Positions 27,511 to 37,426 of a stretch of 64,000 bases of DNA are shown here, in pieces; position 1 is the stretch's first letter, and each line of letters opens with the position of its first letter. Origin of the DNA: Carboxylicivirga linearis (GTDB taxonomy: Bacteria; Bacteroidota; Bacteroidia; Bacteroidales; Marinilabiliaceae); the NCBI RefSeq assembly GCF_018271995.1, contig NZ_JAGUCO010000002.1, positions 434,001-498,000 on the forward strand. Direction: 5' to 3'. The notes beneath the pieces were generated by a model. That model did not search any database. It was not told where the DNA came from and was given only the letters and a program-made list of their open reading frames with translations. The position numbers and the translations under genes are program-made.

Positions 27511-27546
27511 TAAAAAGCGAAAGAGCCCCCAAATGGAGGCTCTTTC
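27511..27546 (-). terminator. argS terminator
   Basis: GAAAGAGCC and GGCTCTTTC, extended by a C-rich/G-rich inner stem, form a 12-pair hairpin with a 4-base loop at 27519-27546. On the minus strand it is followed by a T tract, 26 bases after the argS stop. Confidence 0.9.
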
Positions 27547-27571
27547 TATATTTAAATATCTTTTCTTACAA

Positions 27572-29365
27572 TTACATTCTTTCAGGTACATCAATTCCCA
27601 TCATCCACATACCATTTTTAATAACCGTTCCAACACTTTTACACAAAACTAATCTCATTGCACGTTTTGCTGTATCCTCCTCAACTGCAATAGGTGATTC
27701 GTGATAAAACTGATTAAATTCCTTTGCCATATCGTAAACAAAGTTGGCAATTAAAGCCGGACTATAAACTTTACCAGCCTCAGCTACTATTGCCGGAAAG
27801 TTAGAAATCATCTTCATTAACTGAACTTCTTTCTCAGTTAACTCTACATCAGTTCCAGCTTCTTCAGGTATAATAATTCCCTTTTCTTGTGCTTTACGGC
27901 CAATTGATTGAATACGCGCATACGTATATTGAATAAATGGTCCGGTATTTCCATTAAAATCAATCGATTCTTTTGGATCGAAGGTCATATTTTTGCGAGG
28001 GTCAACCTTGAGGATAAAATACTTTAACGCACCCAAAGCAATAGTTTTATAAACCTGTTCAGCTTCTTCTTCGGTATAACCTTCCAGTTTACCTAACTCT
28101 TTCGACATTTCGCGCGCTGTATCAATCATGTCTTTCATCAAGTCATCCGCATCAACAACTGTTCCTTCACGAGACTTCATTTTACCTTCAGGTAATTCAA
28201 CCATACCATAGCTGAAATGAACAAGATCTTTTCCCCATTCTAACCCTAATTTATCTAATAAAATGGCTAAAACTTTAAAGTGATAGTTTTGCTCGTTACC
28301 TACCACATACACCATCTTATCAATTGAGTAATCATCGTAACGAAGTTTAGCCGTTCCGATATCCTGAGTCATATAAACACTAGTGCCATCTTTACGTAAC
28401 AACAATTTTTCATCTAAGCCATCATTTTGAAGATCGGCCCAAACACTATTATCGTCACGGCGATAGAAAACTCCTTTATCAAGACCTTCCAACACCATAT
28501 CACGCCCCGTTTTGAATGTGTCTGATTCGTAATAGATTTTATCGAAATCAACCCCCATCATTTTATAGGTCTCGGCAAAACCGGCATAAACCCATTGGTT
28601 CATCATTTCCCACAAACCATAAACTTCTTTGTCGTGCGACTCCCACTTAAGTAACATCTCACGAGCTTCAGCCATCAATGGTGATTGTGTCTCAGCCTCT
28701 TCCGTAGTAGCTCCTTTTTCGATTAATTCAGCTTGCTCCTTCTTGTATTCCTGATCGAACTTCACATAAAAATCCCCAACAAGGTGATCGCCTTTTTTAC
28801 CTGTTGATTCAGGAGTTTGACCTTTACCCCACTTTTGCCAGGCTAACATCGACTTACAAATATGAATACCCCGATCGTTAACAATGTTCGTTTTCACAAC
28901 ATTATTACCGTTGGCAGCAACAATACGAGATAAAGCAAATCCTAATAAGTTATTACGGATATGCCCAAGGTGAAGCGGTTTATTGGTATTAGGTGATGAA
29001 TATTCAATCATCACCAATGGAGAATCGTCTGTAGCGGCCATCTTCCCATGATCAACATCCTGAACCAATTGGTTTAACAAACCTAACCAATAAGCATGCG
29101 AAAGTTGAATATTCAAAAAGCCTTTAATTACTTCAAAAGCCGAAACTTCTTCACAATCATTAATTAAGTATGATCCAAGATCCTCACCCGTTTGTACAGG
29201 ATTTTTCTTAGATACCTTTAAAAGAGGGAACACTACAATAGTATAGTCTCCCTTCATATCTTTGCGGGTTAATTGCAACTGAACACTTTCTTCAGCTATT
29301 TCGGCCCCGTATAATTCTTTAACAGCCTTGGCAACAGATGCCTTTATGCGATTCTCAATTACCAT
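27572..29365 (-). CDS. argS: Arginyl-tRNA synthetase
   Basis: I chose ATG 29365 (MVIENRIKASVAKAVKEL), the usual N-terminus; the frame extends 14 codons to a TTG. The 597-residue class I synthetase has an N-terminal additional domain, the HIGH motif in NKPLHLGHIRNN, a KMSK-like KMKSREG in LPEGKMKSREGTVVD, and the anticodon-binding helical C-terminus ending 'GMWMMGIDVPERM'. It charges tRNA-Arg with arginine. It is monocistronic with its own terminator. Confidence 0.97.
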   Translation of the reverse strand: MVIENRIKASVAKAVKELYGAEIAEESVQLQLTRKDMKGDYTIVVFPLLKVSKKNPVQTGEDLGSYLINDCEEVSAFEVIKGFLNIQLSHAYWLGLLNQLVQDVDHGKMAATDDSPLVMIEYSSPNTNKPLHLGHIRNNLLGFALSRIVAANGNNVVKTNIVNDRGIHICKSMLAWQKWGKGQTPESTGKKGDHLVGDFYVKFDQEYKKEQAELIEKGATTEEAETQSPLMAEAREMLLKWESHDKEVYGLWEMMNQWVYAGFAETYKMMGVDFDKIYYESDTFKTGRDMVLEGLDKGVFYRRDDNSVWADLQNDGLDEKLLLRKDGTSVYMTQDIGTAKLRYDDYSIDKMVYVVGNEQNYHFKVLAILLDKLGLEWGKDLVHFSYGMVELPEGKMKSREGTVVDADDLMKDMIDTAREMSKELGKLEGYTEEEAEQVYKTIALGALKYFILKVDPRKNMTFDPKESIDFNGNTGPFIQYTYARIQSIGRKAQEKGIIIPEEAGTDVELTEKEVQLMKMISNFPAIVAEAGKVYSPALIANFVYDMAKEFNQFYHESPIAVEEDTAKRAMRLVLCKSVGTVIKNGMWMMGIDVPERM

Positions 29366-29481
29366 TTTCAAATTTGTTATGAGTATGCTAAATTTTCGAA
29401 TTCGCAAAGGTAATAAATTAACGCCAACTCTTTAACATTTACATAAGATGATAAGGTAATAGTAAACTTTTAAAGAGCAAT

Positions 29482-30114
29482 CTATAATCCTAAATCAAAT
29501 TCAATAGGAATCTTATATTCACTTAATAAAGCCCGACCTTCGTGAGTTGCAGGAAAAAAATGCCAGTCTTTCGGTATTCTGCGTGCTGCTTTTATTACTG
29601 CTTGATCAAGGTCTGAGTGTAATTTCTCAGAAATATAGAAACCGTAGATTTCACCATCCTCATTAATCTGAAGAGTAAGCACAACTCTTCCTGTAAGCTC
29701 TTCTGCTATAGCTTTTTTAGGATAAAAAACATTTTGAACCATAAAAAGATATGGTACCATTTGACTACCTTCAAAAAAACACGGGGTATTAAATCGTGAC
29801 GTCTCAGTTATACGTTCTCCTCCAATTCTGGTTATTACCTTACTATCGAAATCATATTCGTAATCAAGAATTTTATTAAAACTATAAAACTGCCATTTAC
29901 CTACCTTTTCACCATTTTTATATTGACCTTTCTCAACCAAATTATCTTTGTAAAACAGTTGGTAAGAGCCATTTCGCAATCCATCTTCTGACTCGATAAA
30001 TTTAGATTGCAACAAACCTTCATCTCGGGTAACTTCCTTACCTTGTGCACTAATAGTCATTGAAACTATTAACAAAAGCTGGATCATCACTATTTTTCTA
30101 CACATCTTCATCAT
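29482..30114 (-). CDS. TonB C-terminal domain protein with MORN-like N-terminus
   Basis: The frame runs upstream to a TTG at 30129; I set the start at ATG 30114 (ATGs also at 30111 and 30105), which leads into a signal peptide (RKIVMIQLLLIVSMTISAQ). Residues about 50-85 hold antitoxin YwqK/MORN-like repeats (NGSYQLFYKDN, GQYKNGEKVGKWQFY). The last ~90 residues match the TonB C-terminal domain: 'GRVVLTLQINEDGEIYGFYI' and 'ALLSEYKIPIEFDLGL'. A cytoplasmic helix for an energy transducer is lacking, so it is periplasmic and need not be a true TonB. It lies 30 bp after the giant AAA gene. Confidence 0.82.
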   Translation of the reverse strand: MMKMCRKIVMIQLLLIVSMTISAQGKEVTRDEGLLQSKFIESEDGLRNGSYQLFYKDNLVEKGQYKNGEKVGKWQFYSFNKILDYEYDFDSKVITRIGGERITETSRFNTPCFFEGSQMVPYLFMVQNVFYPKKAIAEELTGRVVLTLQINEDGEIYGFYISEKLHSDLDQAVIKAARRIPKDWHFFPATHEGRALLSEYKIPIEFDLGL

Positions 30115-30144
30115 TCCTATAACGAACAAAAGGCGCGTAAGTTT

Positions 30145-33100
30145 CTAATTTTTGTTCTTTCCTATCTCCTCTTTAATCCCCTGCACTCCTTTAGCAATCT
30201 CTTCCATTTGAACCAGAACATGAGCTGTTTGATTATTATCACCCATACCTTTTAGTTTATTATTGCGAACAAAGGTCTCTTTTAGTTCCTTCCAGCGTGT
30301 TTGTTCCTCTGTAGTTATCACTCCATAAATCTCTTTAAACTTCAGGATGTTTGCTTCTGCACCACTGGTCAGTGTTTGCGCTTCGTTTCGATAATGCGAT
30401 TGCAGTAGAGTTTCCAATTCCTGATCATTCATAACAGGAAGAATCTTCTCTGATATCTTATTCATATCACGATACGAGCCCTGTAATTTAAACGGAGGTT
30501 CTGTTCGATATTCATCCGCCTGAGCAGCTGAGGCTATGTATTCCAGATTCACTTTTAAGATGATATCTCGAGCTATTATCAGCTTTTTAAGTACGGTAAC
30601 GTATTCATTCACTTCTTCAGGCGTATGAGCCGATTCAAATTCTAATCCGTCTTTTCGACCGGTTTGAGCGATGGAAATTAGGGTATATAAATCCTTTTGA
30701 CTCTTGGTGGCCAGTTTATTCAATATCGGATTCGATGTTAAAGAGTTTTCGATATAACTCATCTTGAATTCTTCATCGGAGCCACCAATAATATCACCAA
30801 TATTGTAGATATCGGCACGGTTGGCCAACATATCAGGAATCTTGAACTTCTCACCACTCTCAGTGTAAGGGTTACCAGCCATTACCACACACACTTTCTT
30901 ACCCCTGAAATCGTAGGTTTTACTCTTGCCTTTGTAGACCCCTTCCACCTTGCGTTGAGCATCACAAAGGGAGATGAACTTCTGCAAAAACTCAGGATTA
31001 CAGTGCTGAATATCGTCAAGGTAAATCATTACGTTATCACCCATTTCAAAAGCCAGGTTCAATTTCTCCAATTCCTCACGGGCAGCGGCATTGGCTGCTT
31101 CAGAAGGATCAAGCGATGTAATAGCATGACCAATAGACGGACCGTTGATCTTCATAAAGATGATTCCTAAACGACTTGCCAGGTATTCCATTAAAGTGGT
31201 TTTACCATAACCCGGAGGTGAAATCAACAGTAACATACCCATTAAGTCGGTGCGCTTACCAGCACCTTCGGCTCCAATTTGTTTAGCAAGGTTATTACCT
31301 ATCAATGGCAGATAAACCTTATCAATCAACTTATTTCGCACAAACGAGGTGAGCACACGAGGTTTAAACTCATTCAAACGTAAATCGTCAGAACAGTCTT
31401 TCACCAATTGCTTTTTCAGAATGTTATATTGCTCATATTTAATAACACTATCACCACTAAAAAATCTCAGCTTATCCATAAAGCGATTAAAATGGAAACG
31501 ATATTGTTGCCCTTCAATCAACTGATGAGAACCTTTCAAACCGACCAGTACATTATGCACAGGCTGATCTATGAGTTGCTTTCTCAGTTTAGAATCCAGC
31601 ATTAGCGTTATTGTAACCTCATTCAGATATTCTTCTGATTGTTTTTCCATGACCAGATAGGCTTTAACCCATTTTCTGATTAATCGATACGAGGCTTTTT
31701 TATCATCTTCCAATGGCTTGATAGATGCTTCATAATTTTTAGTCGCCCTGTTTTTGCGCAGATAGCCTGTAAAACCATCCAACAAACTCACAGCATCTTT
31801 CGAAATAATAAATTCATCGGCTTCAGCCATTTGATAAAACAGAAATTGTGCAGCATCATTAATTATAGGCACACAAAACAAGTTTGTTTTCTCCTGAAAT
31901 TCTTGTAACAGACTTTTCAATGTGTCTATCAGGTAATCGAACTGCTTTGTTTCCGGAAATACTTGAACAATCAACCCCGCACCTTTCAGGTTGTTATTTA
32001 AATCCTTGCGCAATTCGTCATCACAATACACATTCCAAAAATACTCAGCCATAGCACGAGCATCTGCTGAATAGCGCAATAAGCCAGCGTTGAAATATAC
32101 GTTCAACAACTCTTTTAGAATAATGGCAGCATCCTCATCATGAATGCCTTTAGCATATCCTTCATTGTATCGCACCGACATAGCTTTTTGAACATAACCA
32201 ACTAGTTCCTTCTGCTCCAACTCTGCCAGTTCCTTTAATCCTAAATGCCCTTCTTCTTTATTTAACGATGAAGTATACAATAGATAAGCCAAATATTCAG
32301 CACGATAAACGCGATCATTCTCCGAGGGTAATAATTGATTCCAGATAGTTTTGGTAGCCTGAAAATCAGCATTAGTTACCTTCTCAAAGAAATTAGTTCC
32401 GGTAAGGTGATAATACATCTCACCATCCTTATTCACCATCGAAAGCTCCAACGGCTGCGTGTTCACCGAAAATTTATGATTGCCAAACTTGATGATGTTG
32501 GCCCCTTCTTCAAATAACTCAGTTTTATCTTTTATCTGACGGATGGTTTCTTCCTTCACTGACTTTAGCTTACTCTCTAGATCATCCGCTTTTACATTAT
32601 CATCCAGTTCTTTGAGTTGAATAACCACATCACGAACCTTCTCAATCATCAGATCCGAAGCAAAATAACCATTCACATCATTTACATCTTTAAACTTAGA
32701 AGCACGATTACGAATCGCTTTTAATATTCTTTCAGCAGATGATTGTAAGGAAGTTGTTTTACGGTTACGTTCTTCAACCAAGCTCAACTTCTTCGATTCA
32801 AAAGCATTGTATACCTGCTCTCGCTTCTCTGAAATACCATCCATAAATTCTTCGAAGTCGGAAAACTTACCTTCCAACTCTTCCAGCTGAACCATCAATT
32901 TAGATAGATATTCATCTGCCTTACCCGGAGAATCACACAGGTCGATATAATTGAGCATACCTTGCTCAACCAACTTCAATTGAGATGTAAATTCAGCCTT
33001 AGCTTCAACTGCACGCAAGCCTTTACGTTGCTTTTTTAGTTCCGATTTAATCAGGTTAAACTGCGAATATACAGCTGAAATATTATTGATGATTTGTGTG

Positions 33101-35046
33101 GTTTGAGTAGCATCTTCAATCTTCAGGTTGCTAACAATATCAATCAACATCTCCAGCTGATCTGCCAACTTCATTATCTCTTCCGAAAGTTCATCAGCCT
33201 CGCTTACCTTTTTCACCTTACTAACGTTGGCTCTGATCTCATCTACTTTATCGTTGTATGAATCTAAAGCTTCATCACGCAAAAGAAAAGTAACACAGTT
33301 CTGTGAGAGACTTTGCGTTCTCTCTTCCACCTCTGTTTCGAGCTTTTGAACCTTATCCAAATCAACATAGCGAAGCTCACGAAGTGTAATTATCTCACCT
33401 CGAACCGTTCGTAATGCAGCCAACATATCAACATATCTGTCGATATGATTCATATTCTGCCTGTTGAGGTGACTGATAATCTCGTTTACTTTATTGTCAG
33501 TTTCTTTAACTCTATCCTTGGTATTTTTTCTAATATTGCGGACCTTTTCATATTCTGTAATCGCAGAAAAGGCTGATTCTTTTATCTTAACTAGTGGTGA
33601 TTTAATATCAAACGCATCCTCCTCGGATAACCAATAATAAGTATCCATTACGTCGGTGCATCGCTTTACCAAATCGCCATAAACACCCGAATACGATTCA
33701 TCTTTGTTTACAAGCAGAATCACCTCGTTACATTCGGCCATGGCTTTTACCACATCCTTATTTCCAATCTTAAACAGGCGATTATTATTGGTAGGTTGTT
33801 TTTGATATTCAACAGCCATAAATGGCGTTTGCCACATTTGAATCACATGGTGACGAGTAGGTTCATCTGGTTTCTTGAAATAGCAAAGTTCACCTGTTTC
33901 AAAAATAGAGAAACCATTACAAACGATAGGCGTTTCAATTTTTTGATTGATCAGATTATAAATCAATAAAACATAGGCTCCAATCTCGCGATTGTAAAAT
34001 GTATATAAGAAATCTTCGCCATTGATTGAGGCAATTTTCTTTTCAAACATCAGATCATCAAAATCTGTATCAAACAGCTTAAATTGGCCATTCTGTAGAT
34101 AATATCCATTAGCAAATATCACCCCTTGATTATCGGGTAATAAAACACATGAATCTTCCAAGGCATCAATACGTTTTACTTCCTGAACTTTGGAATTATA
34201 TACAAAATATCGATATTCTTTTTCTTTATATGGAAGGATACGAATGACAACCAGATTACCGATAATGGCATAATCAATATCTGCATCATCCAGAGTTTGG
34301 TCATGAACTTCAACTTCCTCGGCATAAATTCCCATGCCGCTGTCAGTATTGTCTTCAATCTTAAAGGTGATATCACCTCCAACAGCTTCCACAAACACAA
34401 TATCCTCGATTGATACATGCGGATGCTCGCCATACACATATTGCTCACGACTGGCTTTCACCCATTGAAACTCATGTTGATCGGGAAACACAAACTCATG
34501 CGTACTTCTGTTTCCCAGATATTCTAATTTTGTACCTTTTACCAACCACTTAAACGCTTTGATATCATCAACATTTTTACCCGTTTGAAACACCATAAAC
34601 AAATGGGGACCAATGATAGCAAACTTTCTGAATTGCGTTTCTTTGTAGTATTCATATAAATTCTCAAAATCGGTAACAAACTGTTGATCACCGATTATAT
34701 TCATATTCTTTTGCGCGAATTTATGTTCTTTAAAATCATAAACACTGAAGACATCATCCAAACTGATTTTGGATTTAAGACCCATTATTACATTGTAACC
34801 AAACAACATAGTTTCACCTAATGCAATCATATCCGCAGGGGTACAATTGTTTTGCGTATTAATTCTATCGGTTGCAATAAGGGTACTCTCCACTGAACCA
34901 AATACCTCTTTACGGGCTGCGTTCAGTTTTTCCAATCTTTGATCAAGGTCATCAGCATTCTTTCGAAGTCGGTTCTTTATTATCTCATAAGTTCCTTCTT
35001 CGAGTTGTTCTTTATTTTCGGGATTGGTGTTTTGATTCTCAGACAT
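30145..35046 (-). CDS. Giant coiled-coil AAA+ ATPase ('DNA repair ATPase' family)
   Basis: This 1633-residue protein has an N-terminal ~450-residue beta-rich, propeller-like region. A long coiled-coil stretch follows (about 480-880), then a helical middle and a C-terminal AAA+ domain. Walker A is SPPGYGKTTLMEYL near residue 1280 and Walker B is VMIYLDDIQHC near 1340, with a sensor-1-type VVMAGNPYTE after it. Similar proteins are annotated 'DNA repair ATPase', but no DNA-repair evidence is visible. The gene lies in the same orientation behind flotillin, OB-fold membrane protein and PspA genes. A role in remodelling PspA or flotillin assemblies, as Vps4 does for ESCRT-III, is inference. Confidence 0.85.
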   Translation of the reverse strand: MSENQNTNPENKEQLEEGTYEIIKNRLRKNADDLDQRLEKLNAARKEVFGSVESTLIATDRINTQNNCTPADMIALGETMLFGYNVIMGLKSKISLDDVFSVYDFKEHKFAQKNMNIIGDQQFVTDFENLYEYYKETQFRKFAIIGPHLFMVFQTGKNVDDIKAFKWLVKGTKLEYLGNRSTHEFVFPDQHEFQWVKASREQYVYGEHPHVSIEDIVFVEAVGGDITFKIEDNTDSGMGIYAEEVEVHDQTLDDADIDYAIIGNLVVIRILPYKEKEYRYFVYNSKVQEVKRIDALEDSCVLLPDNQGVIFANGYYLQNGQFKLFDTDFDDLMFEKKIASINGEDFLYTFYNREIGAYVLLIYNLINQKIETPIVCNGFSIFETGELCYFKKPDEPTRHHVIQMWQTPFMAVEYQKQPTNNNRLFKIGNKDVVKAMAECNEVILLVNKDESYSGVYGDLVKRCTDVMDTYYWLSEEDAFDIKSPLVKIKESAFSAITEYEKVRNIRKNTKDRVKETDNKVNEIISHLNRQNMNHIDRYVDMLAALRTVRGEIITLRELRYVDLDKVQKLETEVEERTQSLSQNCVTFLLRDEALDSYNDKVDEIRANVSKVKKVSEADELSEEIMKLADQLEMLIDIVSNLKIEDATQTTQIINNISAVYSQFNLIKSELKKQRKGLRAVEAKAEFTSQLKLVEQGMLNYIDLCDSPGKADEYLSKLMVQLEELEGKFSDFEEFMDGISEKREQVYNAFESKKLSLVEERNRKTTSLQSSAERILKAIRNRASKFKDVNDVNGYFASDLMIEKVRDVVIQLKELDDNVKADDLESKLKSVKEETIRQIKDKTELFEEGANIIKFGNHKFSVNTQPLELSMVNKDGEMYYHLTGTNFFEKVTNADFQATKTIWNQLLPSENDRVYRAEYLAYLLYTSSLNKEEGHLGLKELAELEQKELVGYVQKAMSVRYNEGYAKGIHDEDAAIILKELLNVYFNAGLLRYSADARAMAEYFWNVYCDDELRKDLNNNLKGAGLIVQVFPETKQFDYLIDTLKSLLQEFQEKTNLFCVPIINDAAQFLFYQMAEADEFIISKDAVSLLDGFTGYLRKNRATKNYEASIKPLEDDKKASYRLIRKWVKAYLVMEKQSEEYLNEVTITLMLDSKLRKQLIDQPVHNVLVGLKGSHQLIEGQQYRFHFNRFMDKLRFFSGDSVIKYEQYNILKKQLVKDCSDDLRLNEFKPRVLTSFVRNKLIDKVYLPLIGNNLAKQIGAEGAGKRTDLMGMLLLISPPGYGKTTLMEYLASRLGIIFMKINGPSIGHAITSLDPSEAANAAAREELEKLNLAFEMGDNVMIYLDDIQHCNPEFLQKFISLCDAQRKVEGVYKGKSKTYDFRGKKVCVVMAGNPYTESGEKFKIPDMLANRADIYNIGDIIGGSDEEFKMSYIENSLTSNPILNKLATKSQKDLYTLISIAQTGRKDGLEFESAHTPEEVNEYVTVLKKLIIARDIILKVNLEYIASAAQADEYRTEPPFKLQGSYRDMNKISEKILPVMNDQELETLLQSHYRNEAQTLTSGAEANILKFKEIYGVITTEEQTRWKELKETFVRNNKLKGMGDNNQTAHVLVQMEEIAKGVQGIKEEIGKNKN

Positions 35047-35232
35047 AAAATCAAGTGTTAGTTAAAGGTAGATGGCACAATCAGCCAGAAGCATATTCCT
35101 TAATCAAGTATGATACTCCTAACCTATCACCTTAAACAAATATTCAATAATATTAACCACTAATAAGAATGACTGTTTTGAATTTTTCATCCACTCTTAT
35201 TTTCAAACTATGGTATGCAAAATATATTAATC

Positions 35233-35267
35233 AAGGAACGATTTTCTATTTACGAAAATCGTTCCTT
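35233..35267. terminator. 14-bp perfect hairpin between flotillin and AAA genes
   Basis: AAGGAACGATTTTC and GAAAATCGTTCCTT are perfectly complementary around a 7-base loop. The T tract lies on the plus-strand side; on the minus strand (the direction of the flanking genes) it is followed only by TTGATTAATATATTTT. It may act as a partial terminator or RNA-processing/stability site separating flotillin and AAA expression. Confidence 0.65.
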
Positions 35268-35287
35268 TTTGAAGTATTAATTTGCGT

Positions 35288-37423
35288 TTAGATTAATCCT
35301 AAACTCTTAGCTGAGCTATTTGAAACACCCAAACTTTTGGCTATTTCACTCAGACTGGTCAACATGTTGCCCGTTTTTTTATCGGTATTTTTTTCCATCA
35401 TCTGACCAATTAAAGCACTTATACTTAGGTTGCGTATATCTTCTGACGATACTCCAAACTGATCAACGAAAGTAGCAAATTGATCCTTAAAGCTTTTTCC
35501 ATCCGGACTATCAAAGAAATGTTCTTTGATATCAGTTATAATCTGACTGTTATTTACTACTTTATCTACTTGCTTACCTTGAGTGATGGAACCAATAATC
35601 TTATCGAAGAACATAGTTTCACCACCCACAATATCGATATTGGCAGCTTTCAGTGCTTCAGCAATAACCTGAGCCTGGGCATCAGCAATACCTTTCTGAA
35701 TATTGATACGAGCCAATTCAAGCTCTTTTTCCATATCCAGTTTCAACTTGAATTCTTCGTGGTCACGACCAACAGCATCCAGTTTCTTCATAGCCATACC
35801 TTTCTCTTCGATACCTTTTGCTTCAACGCCATAGCGTTCGTCAAGAACTTTGTTTTCAGCTTGTCCTTTTTCAGCTTCTGCATTACCCTTAGCCTTAATC
35901 ACTTCAGCTTCAGACTCACCAACTTTCTGGATTGACTCAGCTTCTGCTTGTGCTCTGGCTTTGGTTCCTTTCGCTTCAGCTTCCGCTTTTAATTCCATAA
36001 TACGAGCCTCGTTAACTCCTTGTTTTTCCATTGCATCAGCTTTGGCTTCAATTACCTGAGCTTCAGCAACACCCATAGCAGCTTCTTCAGCAGCTTTAGC
36101 CTCAGCCATAATCTTAGTGGCTTCCGCTTTTTTACCTGCAGCTTCAAACTCCGCTTCGGCATCAATCAACTTAGTTTTAGCATTGTGCTCAGCCGCATTT
36201 TTAGATGCTTCAGCAGCTTTAATCTCACGAACAAATGCTTCTTCCGCATCCATTTCAGCTTTGGTAATAGCCACTTTTTTAGCCCTGTCTGCGGTAGCAA
36301 ATTCTTGCGTATCTTTAATTTTCTCTTGCTCGGCAACGGTTGCTTTTTCTACTTCAACACGCTCGCGAATAACTTCCTGAATTTGCTTTTTCTGCATTTC
36401 CACTTCTTTCTCTTTCGCTATCTGAGCCAGAGTAACTACTTTTTCGCGTTCAGTTTGCTTTAAGGCACGCTCTTGTTCTACTGCTTCTGATTCGACCGCT
36501 TCAACTCTTTCGCGGTTTTTCTCAGCTATCACAACCTGACGTTCTTTATTTTTTTCAGCAACTGCCACTTCCTCTTCAGTAGCAATACGAGCTTTATCAG
36601 CTATTAAACGTTGCTCCTGTGCAACTTTAGCAATTTCAGCTGCCTGACGATCTTTGATGTTGGCTATTTCACGCTTTTGATTTTCTTCCGTTTCTGCTAA
36701 CTGACGTTCCAGTTCTAAAACAGTTTCGCGTGCTTCAACATCCTGCTTTGTAATGGTTTTTTGCTTGTCACGCTCAATTTGGTTAGATAGAATTTTTTGT
36801 CTGGCAGTAAGCTCAACAATCTTCTTAATACCCTCTGAATCCAGGATATTATTTTCAGATAGCGATTCCAAAGGAGTTTGCTCCAGGAAGTCAATGGCAC
36901 AGTCATCAAGGATATAACCATTTAAATCCGTACCAATGATATTCAAGATTTCGTGTTTGAATTTCTCTCGGGAGTTATACAATTCCACGAATTCAAACTG
37001 TTTCCCAACTGTTTTTAATGCTTCGGAGAATTTAGCATCAAACAGTTCAACCAATGCCTTGTGATCAGAAGCTCTGTTACATCCGATGGACTGAGCCACC
37101 TGAATAACATCTTCACTGGTTTTGTTTACACGAACAAAGAAAGCCACTTTAATATCAGCTCTCATATTGTCCCTACAGATCAAACCATCTTTACCTTGAC
37201 GTTCAATGGTTACCGTTTTCAGTGTAATATCCATTACCTCCATTCTGTGGAGTATAGGTATAACAAACATACCTGTAAAGGTTACCTTCGCACCTCCGGC
37301 ACCGGTACGCACCAAAGCATGACCTTGCGTTGCCTTGCGGTAGGTCTTTATAATCAGTGCAATTATACCAATTGCGACTATTACCAGTAAAATAATTACT
37401 GAATAACTTAATGATTCTAACAT
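35288..37423 (-). CDS. Flotillin/SPFH-domain protein (YqiK-like)
   Basis: This 711-residue protein has one N-terminal membrane segment (about 8-28). An SPFH/band-7 domain follows (about 35-230, RTGAGGAKVTFTG, RADIKVAFFVRVN), then an extremely long Ala/Glu/Lys-rich coiled coil (about 230-620), the flotillin signature, and a C-terminal ~90-residue tail. It matches bacterial flotillins of the YqiK/FloT type that scaffold membrane microdomains. The OB-fold membrane protein gene lies 3 bp upstream, the same pairing as yqiJ-yqiK of E. coli. Confidence 0.93.
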   Translation of the reverse strand: MLESLSYSVIILLVIVAIGIIALIIKTYRKATQGHALVRTGAGGAKVTFTGMFVIPILHRMEVMDITLKTVTIERQGKDGLICRDNMRADIKVAFFVRVNKTSEDVIQVAQSIGCNRASDHKALVELFDAKFSEALKTVGKQFEFVELYNSREKFKHEILNIIGTDLNGYILDDCAIDFLEQTPLESLSENNILDSEGIKKIVELTARQKILSNQIERDKQKTITKQDVEARETVLELERQLAETEENQKREIANIKDRQAAEIAKVAQEQRLIADKARIATEEEVAVAEKNKERQVVIAEKNRERVEAVESEAVEQERALKQTEREKVVTLAQIAKEKEVEMQKKQIQEVIRERVEVEKATVAEQEKIKDTQEFATADRAKKVAITKAEMDAEEAFVREIKAAEASKNAAEHNAKTKLIDAEAEFEAAGKKAEATKIMAEAKAAEEAAMGVAEAQVIEAKADAMEKQGVNEARIMELKAEAEAKGTKARAQAEAESIQKVGESEAEVIKAKGNAEAEKGQAENKVLDERYGVEAKGIEEKGMAMKKLDAVGRDHEEFKLKLDMEKELELARINIQKGIADAQAQVIAEALKAANIDIVGGETMFFDKIIGSITQGKQVDKVVNNSQIITDIKEHFFDSPDGKSFKDQFATFVDQFGVSSEDIRNLSISALIGQMMEKNTDKKTGNMLTSLSEIAKSLGVSNSSAKSLGLI

Positions 37424-37426
37424 TCT

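Noticed and set aside
30145-35046. MoxR/norQ-type or restriction (McrB) ATPase
   Set aside because: No adjacent von Willebrand-factor or McrC gene, and the long coiled coil and N-terminal region do not fit those families.
35480-36463. Plus-strand Ser/Phe-rich ORFs opposite the flotillin gene
   Set aside because: They are antisense shadows of the Ala/Glu-rich coiled coil; composition follows from the reverse complement.
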